A stretch of DNA of 42,161 nucleotides. Source: Lachnospiraceae bacterium. Lineage in GTDB: Bacteria; Bacillota; Clostridia; Lachnospirales; Lachnospiraceae. The notes beneath the pieces are model-generated. The model searched no databases and had not been told where the DNA came from. It worked only from the letters and a program-made list of their open reading frames with translations. The stretch is taken from the NCBI GenBank assembly GCA_017551665.1, contig JAFZLB010000093.1, positions 1 through 42,161 of the forward strand, in the 5' to 3' direction. This document shows, in pieces, positions 24,253-33,130 of the stretch. The stretch's first letter is position 1. The number at the start of each line of letters is the position of its first letter. The translations under genes were made by a program, and so were the position numbers.

Positions 24253-24894
24253 ATGCGTTTGCGAAACATTCCGGGCGCCCGGGAAGCGGTGGCCGCCTCT
24301 CCTTTTTGTGTGCAGGACACACACGCGTACAGGGGACGCTGGCGGGAGCTCTTCCCCGGGAAGGAGCGCCTGTATCTGGAAATCGGCTGCGGGAAGGGAC
24401 GCTTTCTGATCGAAACGGCGGCACTTCGCCCGACGGACGCGTTTTTGGGGATGGAGCGCTTTTCCACCGTGCTGTACAAGGCGCTTCGGAAGCTGCCGGA
24501 ACCGGCGCCGGACAATCTCCGCTTTCTCCTGCTGGACGCGGAGATCCTGACGGAGATCTTTGACCGGGGAGAGGTGGACGGGATTTACTTAAACTTCTCG
24601 GATCCCTGGCCCAAGGAACGGCACCGGGAACGGAGGCTCACAAGCGCGCGTTTTTTGCGCAGGTACCGGGAGATTCTGTCAGAGGACGCGGTGATTGAGT
24701 TTAAGACGGACAACCGCTCCCTTTTTGATTTTTCGCTGGAAGAGGCGGAGCGGGAAGGCTGCCGCATCCTGCAAAAAACATTTGACCTGCACGCGGATGA
24801 AGCGATGCGGGAGGGCAATGTAATGACGGAATATGAGGAACGCTTTGTATCCGCCGGACATCCGGTGTGCAAGTATGTGATCCAAGTGTCGTAA
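24253..24894 (+). CDS. trmB: tRNA (guanine(46)-N7)-methyltransferase
   Basis: This SAM-dependent enzyme adds the m7G46 modification in the tRNA variable loop. The 213-residue protein begins MRLRNIPGAREAV, has the SAM-binding EIGCGKGRF (residues 43-51), and the family signature LNFSDPWPKERHRERRL near residue 116, with the tRNA-contacting FKTDNRSLF later. The start is ATG 24253; an upstream in-frame ATG (24232) lies within the promoter. It is followed 86 nt later by trxA. Confidence 0.95.
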   Translation: MRLRNIPGAREAVAASPFCVQDTHAYRGRWRELFPGKERLYLEIGCGKGRFLIETAALRPTDAFLGMERFSTVLYKALRKLPEPAPDNLRFLLLDAEILTEIFDRGEVDGIYLNFSDPWPKERHRERRLTSARFLRRYREILSEDAVIEFKTDNRSLFDFSLEEAEREGCRILQKTFDLHADEAMREGNVMTEYEERFVSAGHPVCKYVIQVS

Positions 24895-24979
24895 GACATT
24901 TCTGCGGTCATGCTTGCATGAACCGCGAGGCAATGAAGCAATCCGGGGATCACGAAACAACATGAAGGAGGAAAAATAA

Positions 24980-25300
24980 ATGTCACTCGTATTTACAAGC
25001 GAAAACTTTGACGCGGAGGTGCTGCAGAGCGATCTGCCCGTGATGGTGGATTTTTACGCGGACTGGTGCGGCCCCTGCAAGATGATGAGCCCGATGGTGG
25101 ATGAGATCGCCACGGCGCAGGAAGGAAAACTCAAGGTGGGGAAGCTCAACGTGGATATGGCCCAGGACATCGCCACCCGCTACGCTGTGATGTCCATCCC
25201 GACCTTCATCTTCTTCAAAAACGGCGAAGTCGTGCACAAGACGGTGGGTGCGCTGCCGCAGGATGCCTTTGAGCAGGAAGTCGCGCATGTCCTCGGATAA
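24980..25300 (+). CDS. trxA: Thioredoxin
   Basis: A 106-residue cytoplasmic disulfide reductase of standard length. The active site is WCGPC with C30 and C33, and the fold landmarks VDFYADWCGPCKM, the cis-proline MSIPTF and FKNGE are present. It has an unusually strong AAGGAGG site. An 86-nt gap before it holds a small imperfect hairpin (24904-24926) but no clear promoter. Its last 14 nt overlap the start of the SH3 gene. Confidence 0.96.
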   Translation: MSLVFTSENFDAEVLQSDLPVMVDFYADWCGPCKMMSPMVDEIATAQEGKLKVGKLNVDMAQDIATRYAVMSIPTFIFFKNGEVVHKTVGALPQDAFEQEVAHVLG

Positions 25301-25931
25301 AAAGCTTTCAAAAACCGTTGCGGAGATCGAAATCGAGGATCCGCTGGATTTTCTGACGGTTGCGGAGAAGGAGGAGTATATCCGGAAGCATCTTCCGCGG
25401 GAGGAAGGAGTAGTCCCGGATCCTCCGGAGGATGCGGCCGGGGACAATGCGTTTACGGAAGAGGAGATGCTTCCGGAGGAGGAAATACTGCCGGAGGAGG
25501 AAACGATTCCGGAAGAAGACTTTTTTTCGGAGGAACCGGAACAGGTGGGAAGAAGAGATGAGGCAGCGGAAGTGCCCGTGAGCGGGGACCGCACACTGTC
25601 GATTGCCGTAAAGCTCGGCGCGCTGGTGATCGCGCTGCTGCTGACCTATATTGTCTGGCTGTTGTTTTTGAGACCCGTTGTCCGCAGTGTCTTCGGATGG
25701 AACAGTTGGGAGGCTGTGCAGGAAGAAGAGAGCGCGCAGGAAATGCACGTGCTGACGACTTCGCAGCTCAATCTGCGCAACGGCCCGTCCACACAGACCG
25801 GAGAGATTGTGGTGACGGTGCCGGAGGGAACCAGGCTCACAAAGATCGCGGAAGCGGACGGCTGGACGACGGTGCTGTACGAAGGACAGACGCTGTATTG
25901 TTCCAGCGAATATCTGAAGGCGGCGGAATAG
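25287..25931 (+). CDS. Single-pass membrane protein with C-terminal SH3-like domain
   Basis: A 214-residue protein starting at ATG 25287, inside the 3' end of trxA. Residues of about 30-85 are a highly acidic, proline-containing region (repeats of the type LPEEEILPEEETIPEED). One membrane helix lies near residues 107-127 (KLGALVIALLLTYIVWLLF). The last 65 residues form an SH3b-like module (LNLRNGPSTQTGEIV, LTKIAEADGWTTVLYEG). The acidic part is probably cytoplasmic and the SH3 domain outside, where such modules bind cell-wall peptides. It sits 2 nt before murI, a cell-wall precursor gene, which supports a link to the wall but does not prove it. Confidence 0.8.
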   Translation: MSSDKKLSKTVAEIEIEDPLDFLTVAEKEEYIRKHLPREEGVVPDPPEDAAGDNAFTEEEMLPEEEILPEEETIPEEDFFSEEPEQVGRRDEAAEVPVSGDRTLSIAVKLGALVIALLLTYIVWLLFLRPVVRSVFGWNSWEAVQEEESAQEMHVLTTSQLNLRNGPSTQTGEIVVTVPEGTRLTKIAEADGWTTVLYEGQTLYCSSEYLKAAE

Positions 25932-25933
25932 GT

Positions 25934-26722
25934 ATGGCGCGAATCGGTTTTTTTGATTCCGGTGTCGGCGGCATCACCGTATTGCATGAGGCAATGCGGA
26001 TGCTTGAGGCGCCGGAATACCTGTATTACATGGATACGGCCCATGTTCCCTACGGCACGAAGACCGCGGAGGAAATCAGGGCTTACGCGGCGGACATCGT
26101 TTCCTTTTTGCGGGAGAAAGGCGCGGATCTCATCGTCATTGCCTGCAATACGGCGACGAGTGCCGCGGCGGCGGCGCTCCGGGAGCGCTTCGATCTCCCG
26201 ATCGTGGGAATGGAGCCTGCCGTGAAGCCCGCGCTTGCGCTTACGCCGGAAGAGGGGCGCGACCGGGTGCTGGTGCTGGCGACGCCGCTGACACTGCGGG
26301 AGCAGAAGCTGCAGGATCTGATCGCGCGCTACGACGCGGCGCATCGCGTGGATTTGCTGGCACTGCCGGAACTCGTGACCTTTGCGGAGGAAGGGCAGTT
26401 TGACACGGAAGCGGTGCGGGCGTATCTGTGCGAGAGCCTGCGGGAGACGGAAACGGAGCGTTACCGCGCCGTGGTGCCGGGATGTACCCATTTCCGGTAT
26501 TTTCTGCCCCTGCTGAAGGAACGGTTTCCGGAAGGAACCGCGTTCATCGACGGAACGGAAGGAACGGTGCGTCGGATCGCGGAGCTGCTGCAACTGCCCC
26601 TTGCGGAACGGGCACCGGCGCCGGCAAAGGTGACGTACTATGATTCCGGCAGGGAAATCACGGAAGAGGATGAATTGCGGCGGATTGCCGCGTTACAGGA
26701 ACAGTTGGGAGGTTTATTTTAA
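25934..26722 (+). CDS. murI: Glutamate racemase
   Basis: MurI makes D-glutamate for peptidoglycan by a cofactor-independent two-base mechanism. The 262-residue protein starts at ATG 25934, putting the landmark GFFDSGVGG at residues 5-13. The two catalytic cysteines are C71 in ACNTATS and C184 in GCTHF, both at expected places. Its stop overlaps the proS start by one base (TAATG), so the two genes are coupled. Confidence 0.96.
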   Translation: MARIGFFDSGVGGITVLHEAMRMLEAPEYLYYMDTAHVPYGTKTAEEIRAYAADIVSFLREKGADLIVIACNTATSAAAAALRERFDLPIVGMEPAVKPALALTPEEGRDRVLVLATPLTLREQKLQDLIARYDAAHRVDLLALPELVTFAEEGQFDTEAVRAYLCESLRETETERYRAVVPGCTHFRYFLPLLKERFPEGTAFIDGTEGTVRRIAELLQLPLAERAPAPAKVTYYDSGREITEEDELRRIAALQEQLGGLF

Positions 26723-28167
26723 TGGACAAAAAGTTAGTAGAGGAAATCACATCGCGCGAGGAGAACTTCACGCAGTGGTACACGGACGTGGTACTGAAGG
26801 CGGACTTAATCTCCTATTCCGGCATCAAGGGATTTACGGTGATGCGCCCGGACGGCTATGCCATCTGGGAACAGATCCAGCAGCATCTGGACGCGCGTTT
26901 CAAACAGACCGGCGTGCGGAATGTCTACATGCCGATGCTGATTCCGGAAAGTCTGTTGCAAAAAGAGAAGGATCATGTGGAGGGTTTCGCGCCGGAGGTC
27001 GCATGGGTGACGCACGGCGGACAGGAGGAACTGACGGAGCGTCTTTGCGTGCGCCCCACCTCGGAGACCCTGTTTTGTGATTATTACAAGGACAGCATCC
27101 GCTCCTACAAGGAACTGCCGCAGCTGCTGAACCAGTGGTGCAGCGTGGTGCGCTGGGAGAAGGAAACGCGTCCCTTCCTGCGCGGCAGGGAATTCCTCTG
27201 GCAGGAGGGACATACGGCGCACGCCACCGCGGAGGAAGCGGAGGAACGCACGCAGCAGATGCTGCAGGTCTACGCGGATTTCTGCAGCGAAGACCTGGCG
27301 CTCCCGACGATCATGGGACAGAAGACGGAAAAGGAGAAATTCGCGGGGGCGAAGGCCACGTATACGATTGAAGCCATGATGCATGACTGCCGCGCGCTGC
27401 AGGCCGGCACCAGCCACAACTTCGGGGACGGCTTCGCGCAGGCCTTCGGCATCCAGTACGCCGGCAAGGACAATCAGCTGCATCATGTCCACCAGACCTC
27501 CTGGGGCATGACGACGCGCATGATCGGCGCCATCATCATGGTGCACGGGGACAATGAGGGTCTGGTGCTGCCGCCGAAGATCGCGCCGGTGCAGATCGTC
27601 ATCGTGCCGGTACAGCAGAAAAAGGAAGGCGTGATGGAAGCGGCGGAAAGTCTGCTTACGGCACTGAAGGAGAAGCTGCCGGAGCGTGCGCTGCGCTTTA
27701 AGATCGACGATACGGACCGCTCGCCAGGCTTTAAGTTCGCGGAGGCGGAGATGCGCGGGATTCCGCTGCGCATTGAGTTGGGGCCGAGAGATATCGCGGA
27801 AGGGCAGTGTGTCATGGTGCGCAGGGATACCAGGGAGAAGGTGACCTGCCCGATTGCGGAAGCGCCGGAACGTGCGGACGCGCTGCTTTCACAGATGCAG
27901 AAGGAGCTGTATGACCGTGCCCTCGCGCATCTGGAATCCCATATCGAGGATACGAAGGACGCGGCGTCCTTTGAGGAATACTTCAAGGAAACCAAGGGCT
28001 TTGCCCGTGCCATGTGGTGCGGGGACCGTGCCTGCGAGGATAAGATCAAGGAAGACTACGGTGTCACCAGCCGCTGCATTCCCTTCGGACAGAAGCGCCT
28101 GTCGGACAGCTGTGTCTGCTGCGGAAAAGAGGCGAAGCACATGGTGCTCTGGGGCAGAAGCTACTGA
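26722..28167 (+). CDS. proS: Prolyl-tRNA synthetase, short (type 3) form
   Basis: The 481-residue enzyme charges tRNA-Pro. It has the class II motifs (motif 2 in RWEKETRPFLRGREFLWQEGHTAHAT, motif 3 in WGMTTRMIGA) and a C-terminal anticodon-binding domain followed by a cysteine-bearing tail (CGDRACE, CVCCGKE), which may bind zinc. There is no inserted editing (INS) domain, so it is the archaeal/eukaryotic-like short form found in some bacteria and not the E. coli type. It joins cca by a one-base overlap (TGATG). Confidence 0.96.
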   Translation: MDKKLVEEITSREENFTQWYTDVVLKADLISYSGIKGFTVMRPDGYAIWEQIQQHLDARFKQTGVRNVYMPMLIPESLLQKEKDHVEGFAPEVAWVTHGGQEELTERLCVRPTSETLFCDYYKDSIRSYKELPQLLNQWCSVVRWEKETRPFLRGREFLWQEGHTAHATAEEAEERTQQMLQVYADFCSEDLALPTIMGQKTEKEKFAGAKATYTIEAMMHDCRALQAGTSHNFGDGFAQAFGIQYAGKDNQLHHVHQTSWGMTTRMIGAIIMVHGDNEGLVLPPKIAPVQIVIVPVQQKKEGVMEAAESLLTALKEKLPERALRFKIDDTDRSPGFKFAEAEMRGIPLRIELGPRDIAEGQCVMVRRDTREKVTCPIAEAPERADALLSQMQKELYDRALAHLESHIEDTKDAASFEEYFKETKGFARAMWCGDRACEDKIKEDYGVTSRCIPFGQKRLSDSCVCCGKEAKHMVLWGRSY

Positions 28168-29555
28168 TGCATATTTCGATACCGGATTACATTCACAGCG
28201 TCCTTGCCACCCTGCGCGACGCGGGGCATGAGGCTTATATCGTCGGCGGCTGCGTCCGGGACGCGATCTTAAACAGAAGGCCGGCGGACTGGGACGTGAC
28301 GACTTCCGCGAGGCCCGAGGAAGTGCAGCGGCTGTTTCGTCGCACGCTGCCGACGGGCATCGAACACGGCACAGTCACGGTGATGGAAGGAAAGAACGCG
28401 GTCGAGGTCACGACCTACCGCATCGACGGGGTGTATGAGGACGCCAGGCACCCGAAGGAAGTCACCTTCACGTCCTCGCTGACGGAGGATCTGCGCCGCA
28501 GGGATTTTACGATCAATGCCATGGCCTGGCATCCGGAGAAGGGATTACAGGATCCCTTCGAGGGCAGGAAGGATTTGGAACGAAAGCTCGTCCGCGCCGT
28601 CGGGAACCCGAAGGAGCGTTTTACGGAGGACGCGCTGCGTGTGATGCGTGCCTTCCGCTTCGCGGCACAGCTGGATTTTGCGGTGGAAGAGGAAACCTGT
28701 GCCGCCGCGAAGGAGCTGGCGCCGAACTTAAAACACATCAGCGCGGAACGCATCCGGGACGAGCTGCAGAAGCTGATCTGCTCGCCGCATCCGGAAATGG
28801 TACGGGAGCTGTACCGCGCGGGCATTACGGCATTGATTTTGCCGGAGTTTGACCGCTGCATGGAGACGCCGCAGAACAATCCGCATCACTGCATGAATGT
28901 AGGGGAACACATTCTCGCGACGATGTGCGCCATCCGTGCGGACGTGCTGCTGCGCTGGACGATGCTGCTGCATGACATCGCAAAGCCGGATACCCGTACG
29001 ACGGATGATCAGGGCACCGATCATTTTTACCGGCATCCGGAAGTGGGTGCGGAGACGGCGCGGAAGATCTTACGGCGCATGAAACTCGACAACCGCACGA
29101 TCAAACGGGCCTGCACCCTCATCCGCTGGCACGACATGCATCTGGGCAATCACGCCCCCGTGGAGGAGCAGATCCGCAAGGGGATGCACGCCGTGGGCAG
29201 GGAGGATTTCCCGCTGCTGTTTGAGGTCGTGGCCGCGGACGACGCCGCGAAGTCCCCGCGCATTGCGGAGGAAAAAAAGGAAGCGCTGCGGCGGATGCGC
29301 GAAGCCTGGGTGAGCGTCTGCGCGCGGGGGGACGCCGTGCAGATTTCGGAGCTTGCGGTATCCGGCGCGGAACTGATTTCCGCGGGCATTGCGGAGGGAC
29401 CGCTCATCGGCGAGGTGCTGACGGCGATGCTGGAGCAGGTGCTCAAAAAACCGGAGCTGAACACCCGCGAGACACTGACGAATCCGTCGCGGTTGAAGCA
29501 GTTTCTGAATACGGCGCAGGCGAGGATGAAAAAGAAAGATGGGGGAGAAGGATGA
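28167..29555 (+). CDS. cca: CCA-adding tRNA nucleotidyltransferase with HD domain
   Basis: This enzyme adds or repairs CCA at the tRNA 3' end, which the tRNA-Lys in this window lacks. The 462-residue protein has the class II core GGCVRDAILNRRPADWDVTT near residues 23-42, the RRDFTINAMAWH motif and the tRNA-contact helix region RAFRFAAQLDF. A C-terminal HD-type phosphohydrolase domain is present (HDIAKPDTRT, near residue 270). It overlaps the PEGA gene by an ATGA. Confidence 0.95.
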   Translation: MHISIPDYIHSVLATLRDAGHEAYIVGGCVRDAILNRRPADWDVTTSARPEEVQRLFRRTLPTGIEHGTVTVMEGKNAVEVTTYRIDGVYEDARHPKEVTFTSSLTEDLRRRDFTINAMAWHPEKGLQDPFEGRKDLERKLVRAVGNPKERFTEDALRVMRAFRFAAQLDFAVEEETCAAAKELAPNLKHISAERIRDELQKLICSPHPEMVRELYRAGITALILPEFDRCMETPQNNPHHCMNVGEHILATMCAIRADVLLRWTMLLHDIAKPDTRTTDDQGTDHFYRHPEVGAETARKILRRMKLDNRTIKRACTLIRWHDMHLGNHAPVEEQIRKGMHAVGREDFPLLFEVVAADDAAKSPRIAEEKKEALRRMREAWVSVCARGDAVQISELAVSGAELISAGIAEGPLIGEVLTAMLEQVLKKPELNTRETLTNPSRLKQFLNTAQARMKKKDGGEG

Positions 29556-31390
29556 ACCGCAGGAAACGGATCCTGTCATACGGACTGATACTGCTGCTGT
29601 TTTGCCTTGCGGCAAAGCCCCTGCAGGCGCAGGAGGAACCCGCGGAGGGCAGTACGGACGCGCCTTTGACCGAGACCCTGCCGGAGGGGACGGAGCTGTT
29701 CGGCACGGAAGAGGACGGGGCGGATGCCGCGGACAGTGCGGCAACGGAGGCGCTGCCGCCGGTCATCCCGGAGGAGGAAGTCGAAGTCCCCGAAGAGACC
29801 ATCATCACACTCGTGGGGAAATATGACTCCGCGGATACGGCACCCGTGGTGCGCATCAACGAGGAGCTGCAGACCATCACCTTCCGCAATCACGACATCG
29901 GCCGCAATTATACGCTGAGCTATGACGAAACAACGCGTTTTCTGGATGTTTTCGGGAAGGAGACCAATATCGCGCAGCTGAAGCCGGGTGATCTTGTGGA
30001 CGTGACCTTCTTAAAGAGCAGCAAGCATCTGAACTCCCTGCAAAACAGTTACGGAGATAGGGCGTTTACTTACGAAGGACTCCGGGAATACAAGCTCCCT
30101 GCGAAGATCAGCGTCGGGACGAGTGCGGAATCCATGGCGAATATCCTGGGCAGCAAGTATCTTCTGGATCTGCGCACGCTCATTCTCGTGAACGGTGTCG
30201 AATCCACCGTGGCCGCCATTCTGGAAGGCGATGAAATCACGGTCTGCGGCGTGGACCGTGAGATCTACGCGGTGACGGTGACGCGGGGACACGGCTATTT
30301 AAGCCTTTCCTCCGATACGGTGGGCGGCGTTTCGCTGGTGGGTGCCTGGATTCAGCTGGATCATTCCGTCATCCGCAAGATCACGCCGCAGATGCTGATG
30401 ACGGCGCCGGAGGGCGAATACACACTCAGCATTACCGGCAACGGCGCGGATTACAGCACACAGGTCATGATCACGCGGGGGCGCGAGACCGTCGTGGATA
30501 CCTCCGGGGTTCAGATTGAGCCGCCGAAGACGGGCAGTATCAAATTTGAGATCACGCCCGCGGATGCGGAGCTGCGCGTGGACGGCAGTATCGTGGACAA
30601 GGAGCAGGAAATGGCGCTCTCTTACGGCATTCATACCCTGGAGCTGAACGCGGAGGGCTATGTGTCGATCCTGCGCTATCTCAAGGTCGGAAGCAACCGG
30701 GCCGTCGTGCGTCTGGGAATGGAGCGTGATCCGAACGCGCAGCAGTCGCAGCAGAATTCCGGCACGGGGGCAACGGCACAGGATACGTCGGAGACTTCGA
30801 ATCATGTGATCTCCGAGGTTTCGCTTGTGACGGCGGATTCCTCCGGCAGCACGGACAGCGGCGAAAGCACGGCGACGGACGCGAACAGCGGAACCACAGG
30901 CACGACGGACGCGTCGGGCGGTGAGACAGCCGGAACGGGCAGCACGGCAAATGACGCGGGAACCTCGACGGACACCGCGGGGACGGGCACCGGACAAACG
31001 ACCGGCGACAATACCAATACCGGACAGGGAGACAACACCGGCGATACGCAGCAGCAGAACGGACCGCAGCAAAACAACGGGCAGCAGGACACGGGCGGAC
31101 AGCAGCAGGGGCAGACGGCGGATACGGGAGGCCAGAACAACGGACAGACCGCACCGCAGATCGTCTATAAAATCTATGTGGACGAGCCCGCGGGAGCCCT
31201 GATGTTCCTGGACGGTAATTACATCGGCTATATCCCCGGTTCCTTTGACAAGGTCAGCGGCATTCACACCGTAACCCTGCAGCGGCCGGGATACAATACC
31301 ATGAGTTATAATATCGAACTGGATGAAACTCCGGCAGACAGAACCTTCCGTTTCCCGGAGTTGGAGCCGGAGGACGGCGGGGAGCATTGA
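29552..31390 (+). CDS. Exported PEGA-domain protein with a low-complexity linker
   Basis: A 612-residue exported protein. Residues 1-27 form a signal peptide ending at LQAQ. After an acidic, proline-rich part comes a mixed domain of unknown type with a repeat of DEITVCGVDREIYAVTVTRG. A PEGA-like module lies near residues 330-385 (GSIKFEITPADAELRVDG), then about 125 residues rich in Gly, Thr, Ser, Gln and Asn, and a second PEGA module at the C-terminus (YVDEPAGALMFLDGNYIGYIPG). PEGA modules occur in surface and envelope proteins. Translational coupling to cca is an odd pairing. No sortase motif or anchor is visible. The function is unknown. Confidence 0.8.
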   Translation: MNRRKRILSYGLILLLFCLAAKPLQAQEEPAEGSTDAPLTETLPEGTELFGTEEDGADAADSAATEALPPVIPEEEVEVPEETIITLVGKYDSADTAPVVRINEELQTITFRNHDIGRNYTLSYDETTRFLDVFGKETNIAQLKPGDLVDVTFLKSSKHLNSLQNSYGDRAFTYEGLREYKLPAKISVGTSAESMANILGSKYLLDLRTLILVNGVESTVAAILEGDEITVCGVDREIYAVTVTRGHGYLSLSSDTVGGVSLVGAWIQLDHSVIRKITPQMLMTAPEGEYTLSITGNGADYSTQVMITRGRETVVDTSGVQIEPPKTGSIKFEITPADAELRVDGSIVDKEQEMALSYGIHTLELNAEGYVSILRYLKVGSNRAVVRLGMERDPNAQQSQQNSGTGATAQDTSETSNHVISEVSLVTADSSGSTDSGESTATDANSGTTGTTDASGGETAGTGSTANDAGTSTDTAGTGTGQTTGDNTNTGQGDNTGDTQQQNGPQQNNGQQDTGGQQQGQTADTGGQNNGQTAPQIVYKIYVDEPAGALMFLDGNYIGYIPGSFDKVSGIHTVTLQRPGYNTMSYNIELDETPADRTFRFPELEPEDGGEH

Positions 31391-31426
31391 CAGGCTTTTT
31401 GCGATTCATATAAGATATAGGAGATG

Positions 31427-32359
31427 ATGAAAACACTCAGCATTGTGGTGCCCTGCTTTAACGAGGAGCCGAATATCACAGATTTTTACGAGGAGATCCT
31501 GAAGGTCGCGCCTGCCCTGGAGGAACAGGGGACCGCCTTCACGCTCACCTTTGTGGACGACGGGAGCACGGACGGCACGGCGGAGGCCGTGCGTACGCTG
31601 CATGCCCGCGACGGACGGGTGCATCTGCTGCGCTTTTCCCGCAACTTCGGCAAGGAAGCGGCCATTTATGCCGGCCTGGAAAAATCGGAAGGAGAAGTTG
31701 TGGTGGTGATGGACTGTGATCTGCAGGACCCGCCCTCGCTTCTGCCGGAAATGCTGCGCCTGATCTTGGAGGAGGGCTATGACAGCGTGGGGACCCGTCG
31801 CGTGACAAGGAAGGGAGAGCCTCCGATCCGCTCCTTTTTTGCCAGGCGCTTCTATCGCTGGATCAACCGGATGTCCCATACGGAAATCGTGGACGGCGCC
31901 AGGGATTACCGGATGATGACAAGACAGTTTGTGGATGCCGTGCTGGAGGTCAAAGAGTATAACCGCTTTTCCAAGGGCATCTTCAGCTGGGTCGGGTTTA
32001 ATAACAAATGGTTGGAATATGAAAACGTGGAGCGTCGCAAAGGGGAAACGAAGTGGTCCTTCCGAAAACTCTTCGTTTACGCCATCGAAGGGATCGTTGC
32101 CTTCACCACGGCGCCGCTGGCCTTTGCCTCTGTCTTTGGTGTCGTGTGCTGTATTGTGGCTCTGCTCTTCCTGCTGATTATCTTTGTCCGCGCACTGGTG
32201 CTGGGGGATCCGACACCCGGCTGGCCCTCCATGGTCTGTATCATCCTGCTGGTCAGCGGTGTGCAGATGTTTTGTATCGGTATCGTCGGACAGTACCTGT
32301 CCAAAACGTATCTCGAAGTAAAAAAACGACCGATATATTTACTTCGCGAGGAGTTGTAA
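31427..32359 (+). CDS. GtrB/DPM1-like GT2 transferase with C-terminal membrane helices
   Basis: A 310-residue protein that begins MKTLSIVVPCFNEEPN. It has DDGSTDGTAEAV and the donor region MDCDLQDPPSLLPEML (with the DLQDPP signature of the family), FSRNFGKEAAIYAGL, and two membrane helices near residues 220-280. Enzymes of this type load a sugar onto undecaprenyl phosphate for later transfer outside the membrane. ATG 31427 and ATG 31424 are both possible; AGGAG at 31419-31423 is close for either. It opens the second glycan operon 37 nt after the PEGA gene. Confidence 0.93.
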   Translation: MKTLSIVVPCFNEEPNITDFYEEILKVAPALEEQGTAFTLTFVDDGSTDGTAEAVRTLHARDGRVHLLRFSRNFGKEAAIYAGLEKSEGEVVVVMDCDLQDPPSLLPEMLRLILEEGYDSVGTRRVTRKGEPPIRSFFARRFYRWINRMSHTEIVDGARDYRMMTRQFVDAVLEVKEYNRFSKGIFSWVGFNNKWLEYENVERRKGETKWSFRKLFVYAIEGIVAFTTAPLAFASVFGVVCCIVALLFLLIIFVRALVLGDPTPGWPSMVCIILLVSGVQMFCIGIVGQYLSKTYLEVKKRPIYLLREEL

Positions 32360-32368
32360 ACAAGCCGT

Positions 32369-33127
32369 ATGACCAGTATCGTGATCCCCGTACATAACGC
32401 CCGTGATTATATTGCGGAAACGATCGAAAGCGTCCGGGCACAGACCGATCATGAGTGGGAACTGATTCTCGTGGATGACGCTTCCACCGATGACTCCGCC
32501 GCACTGATCCGGAAAATCATCGCGGGGTCAAAGGAGATGATCAGCCTGATACCGCTGTCTGCGGAGGAAGGCGGTTCCGCGGCAAGAGCCCGCAACGCGG
32601 GGATTGAAGCCGCGCTCGGTCGCTACATTGCCTTTTTGGACGCGGATGATCTCTGGATGCCGGAAAAGCTTTCCCGGACGCTGGCCTTTATGAAGGAGAG
32701 GGAAGCGGCCTTTGCCTTTACCTCTTATGCCTTCGGTGATGAAGCGGCGCGTCCGACGGGGAAGGAAGTGCGGGTGCCGGAAACGCTGACCTTTGAAGAG
32801 GCGCTGTCCCGCACCGTCATTTTTACGTCAACCGTCATCTTCGACACGAAGCGGATTGCGAAGAAATGGATCCGGATGCCGGAGATCGAGAGTGAGGACA
32901 CGGCCACCTGGTGGCGGATTTTACGACGGGGTGTGACGGCACAGGGACTGGACGAGGTGCTGACGGTGTATCGCAGAAGCGGGAAGTCGCTTTCTTCCAA
33001 TAAGCTGAAGGCGGTGAAGCGGATCTGGCGTCTGTACCGTGATCCGGGCGTGGCGGGACTGTCCCTGCCTTCGTCGGTCAAGCAGTTTTTCGGCTGGGCC
33101 TTTCGCGCCACGGCGCGCAGGATATAG
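32369..33127 (+). CDS. GT2 family glycosyltransferase
   Basis: A 252-residue soluble GT-A enzyme with TSIVIPVHNARDYIAETIES (residues 2-21), DDASTDDSAAL and the DADDLW acceptor-side motif, all standard. It lacks membrane helices and is one of five small GT2 enzymes in this operon. The start is an ATG 9 nt after the previous stop, with weak ribosome-site potential, so coupling is likely. It probably adds one sugar in the repeat unit; the sugar is unknown. Confidence 0.9.
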   Translation: MTSIVIPVHNARDYIAETIESVRAQTDHEWELILVDDASTDDSAALIRKIIAGSKEMISLIPLSAEEGGSAARARNAGIEAALGRYIAFLDADDLWMPEKLSRTLAFMKEREAAFAFTSYAFGDEAARPTGKEVRVPETLTFEEALSRTVIFTSTVIFDTKRIAKKWIRMPEIESEDTATWWRILRRGVTAQGLDEVLTVYRRSGKSLSSNKLKAVKRIWRLYRDPGVAGLSLPSSVKQFFGWAFRATARRI

Positions 33128-33130
33128 GGG

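Noticed and set aside
24904-24926. Small hairpin before trxA as a riboswitch or terminator
   Set aside because: It is imperfect, only nine pairs, has no T-run and matches no riboswitch pattern I know.
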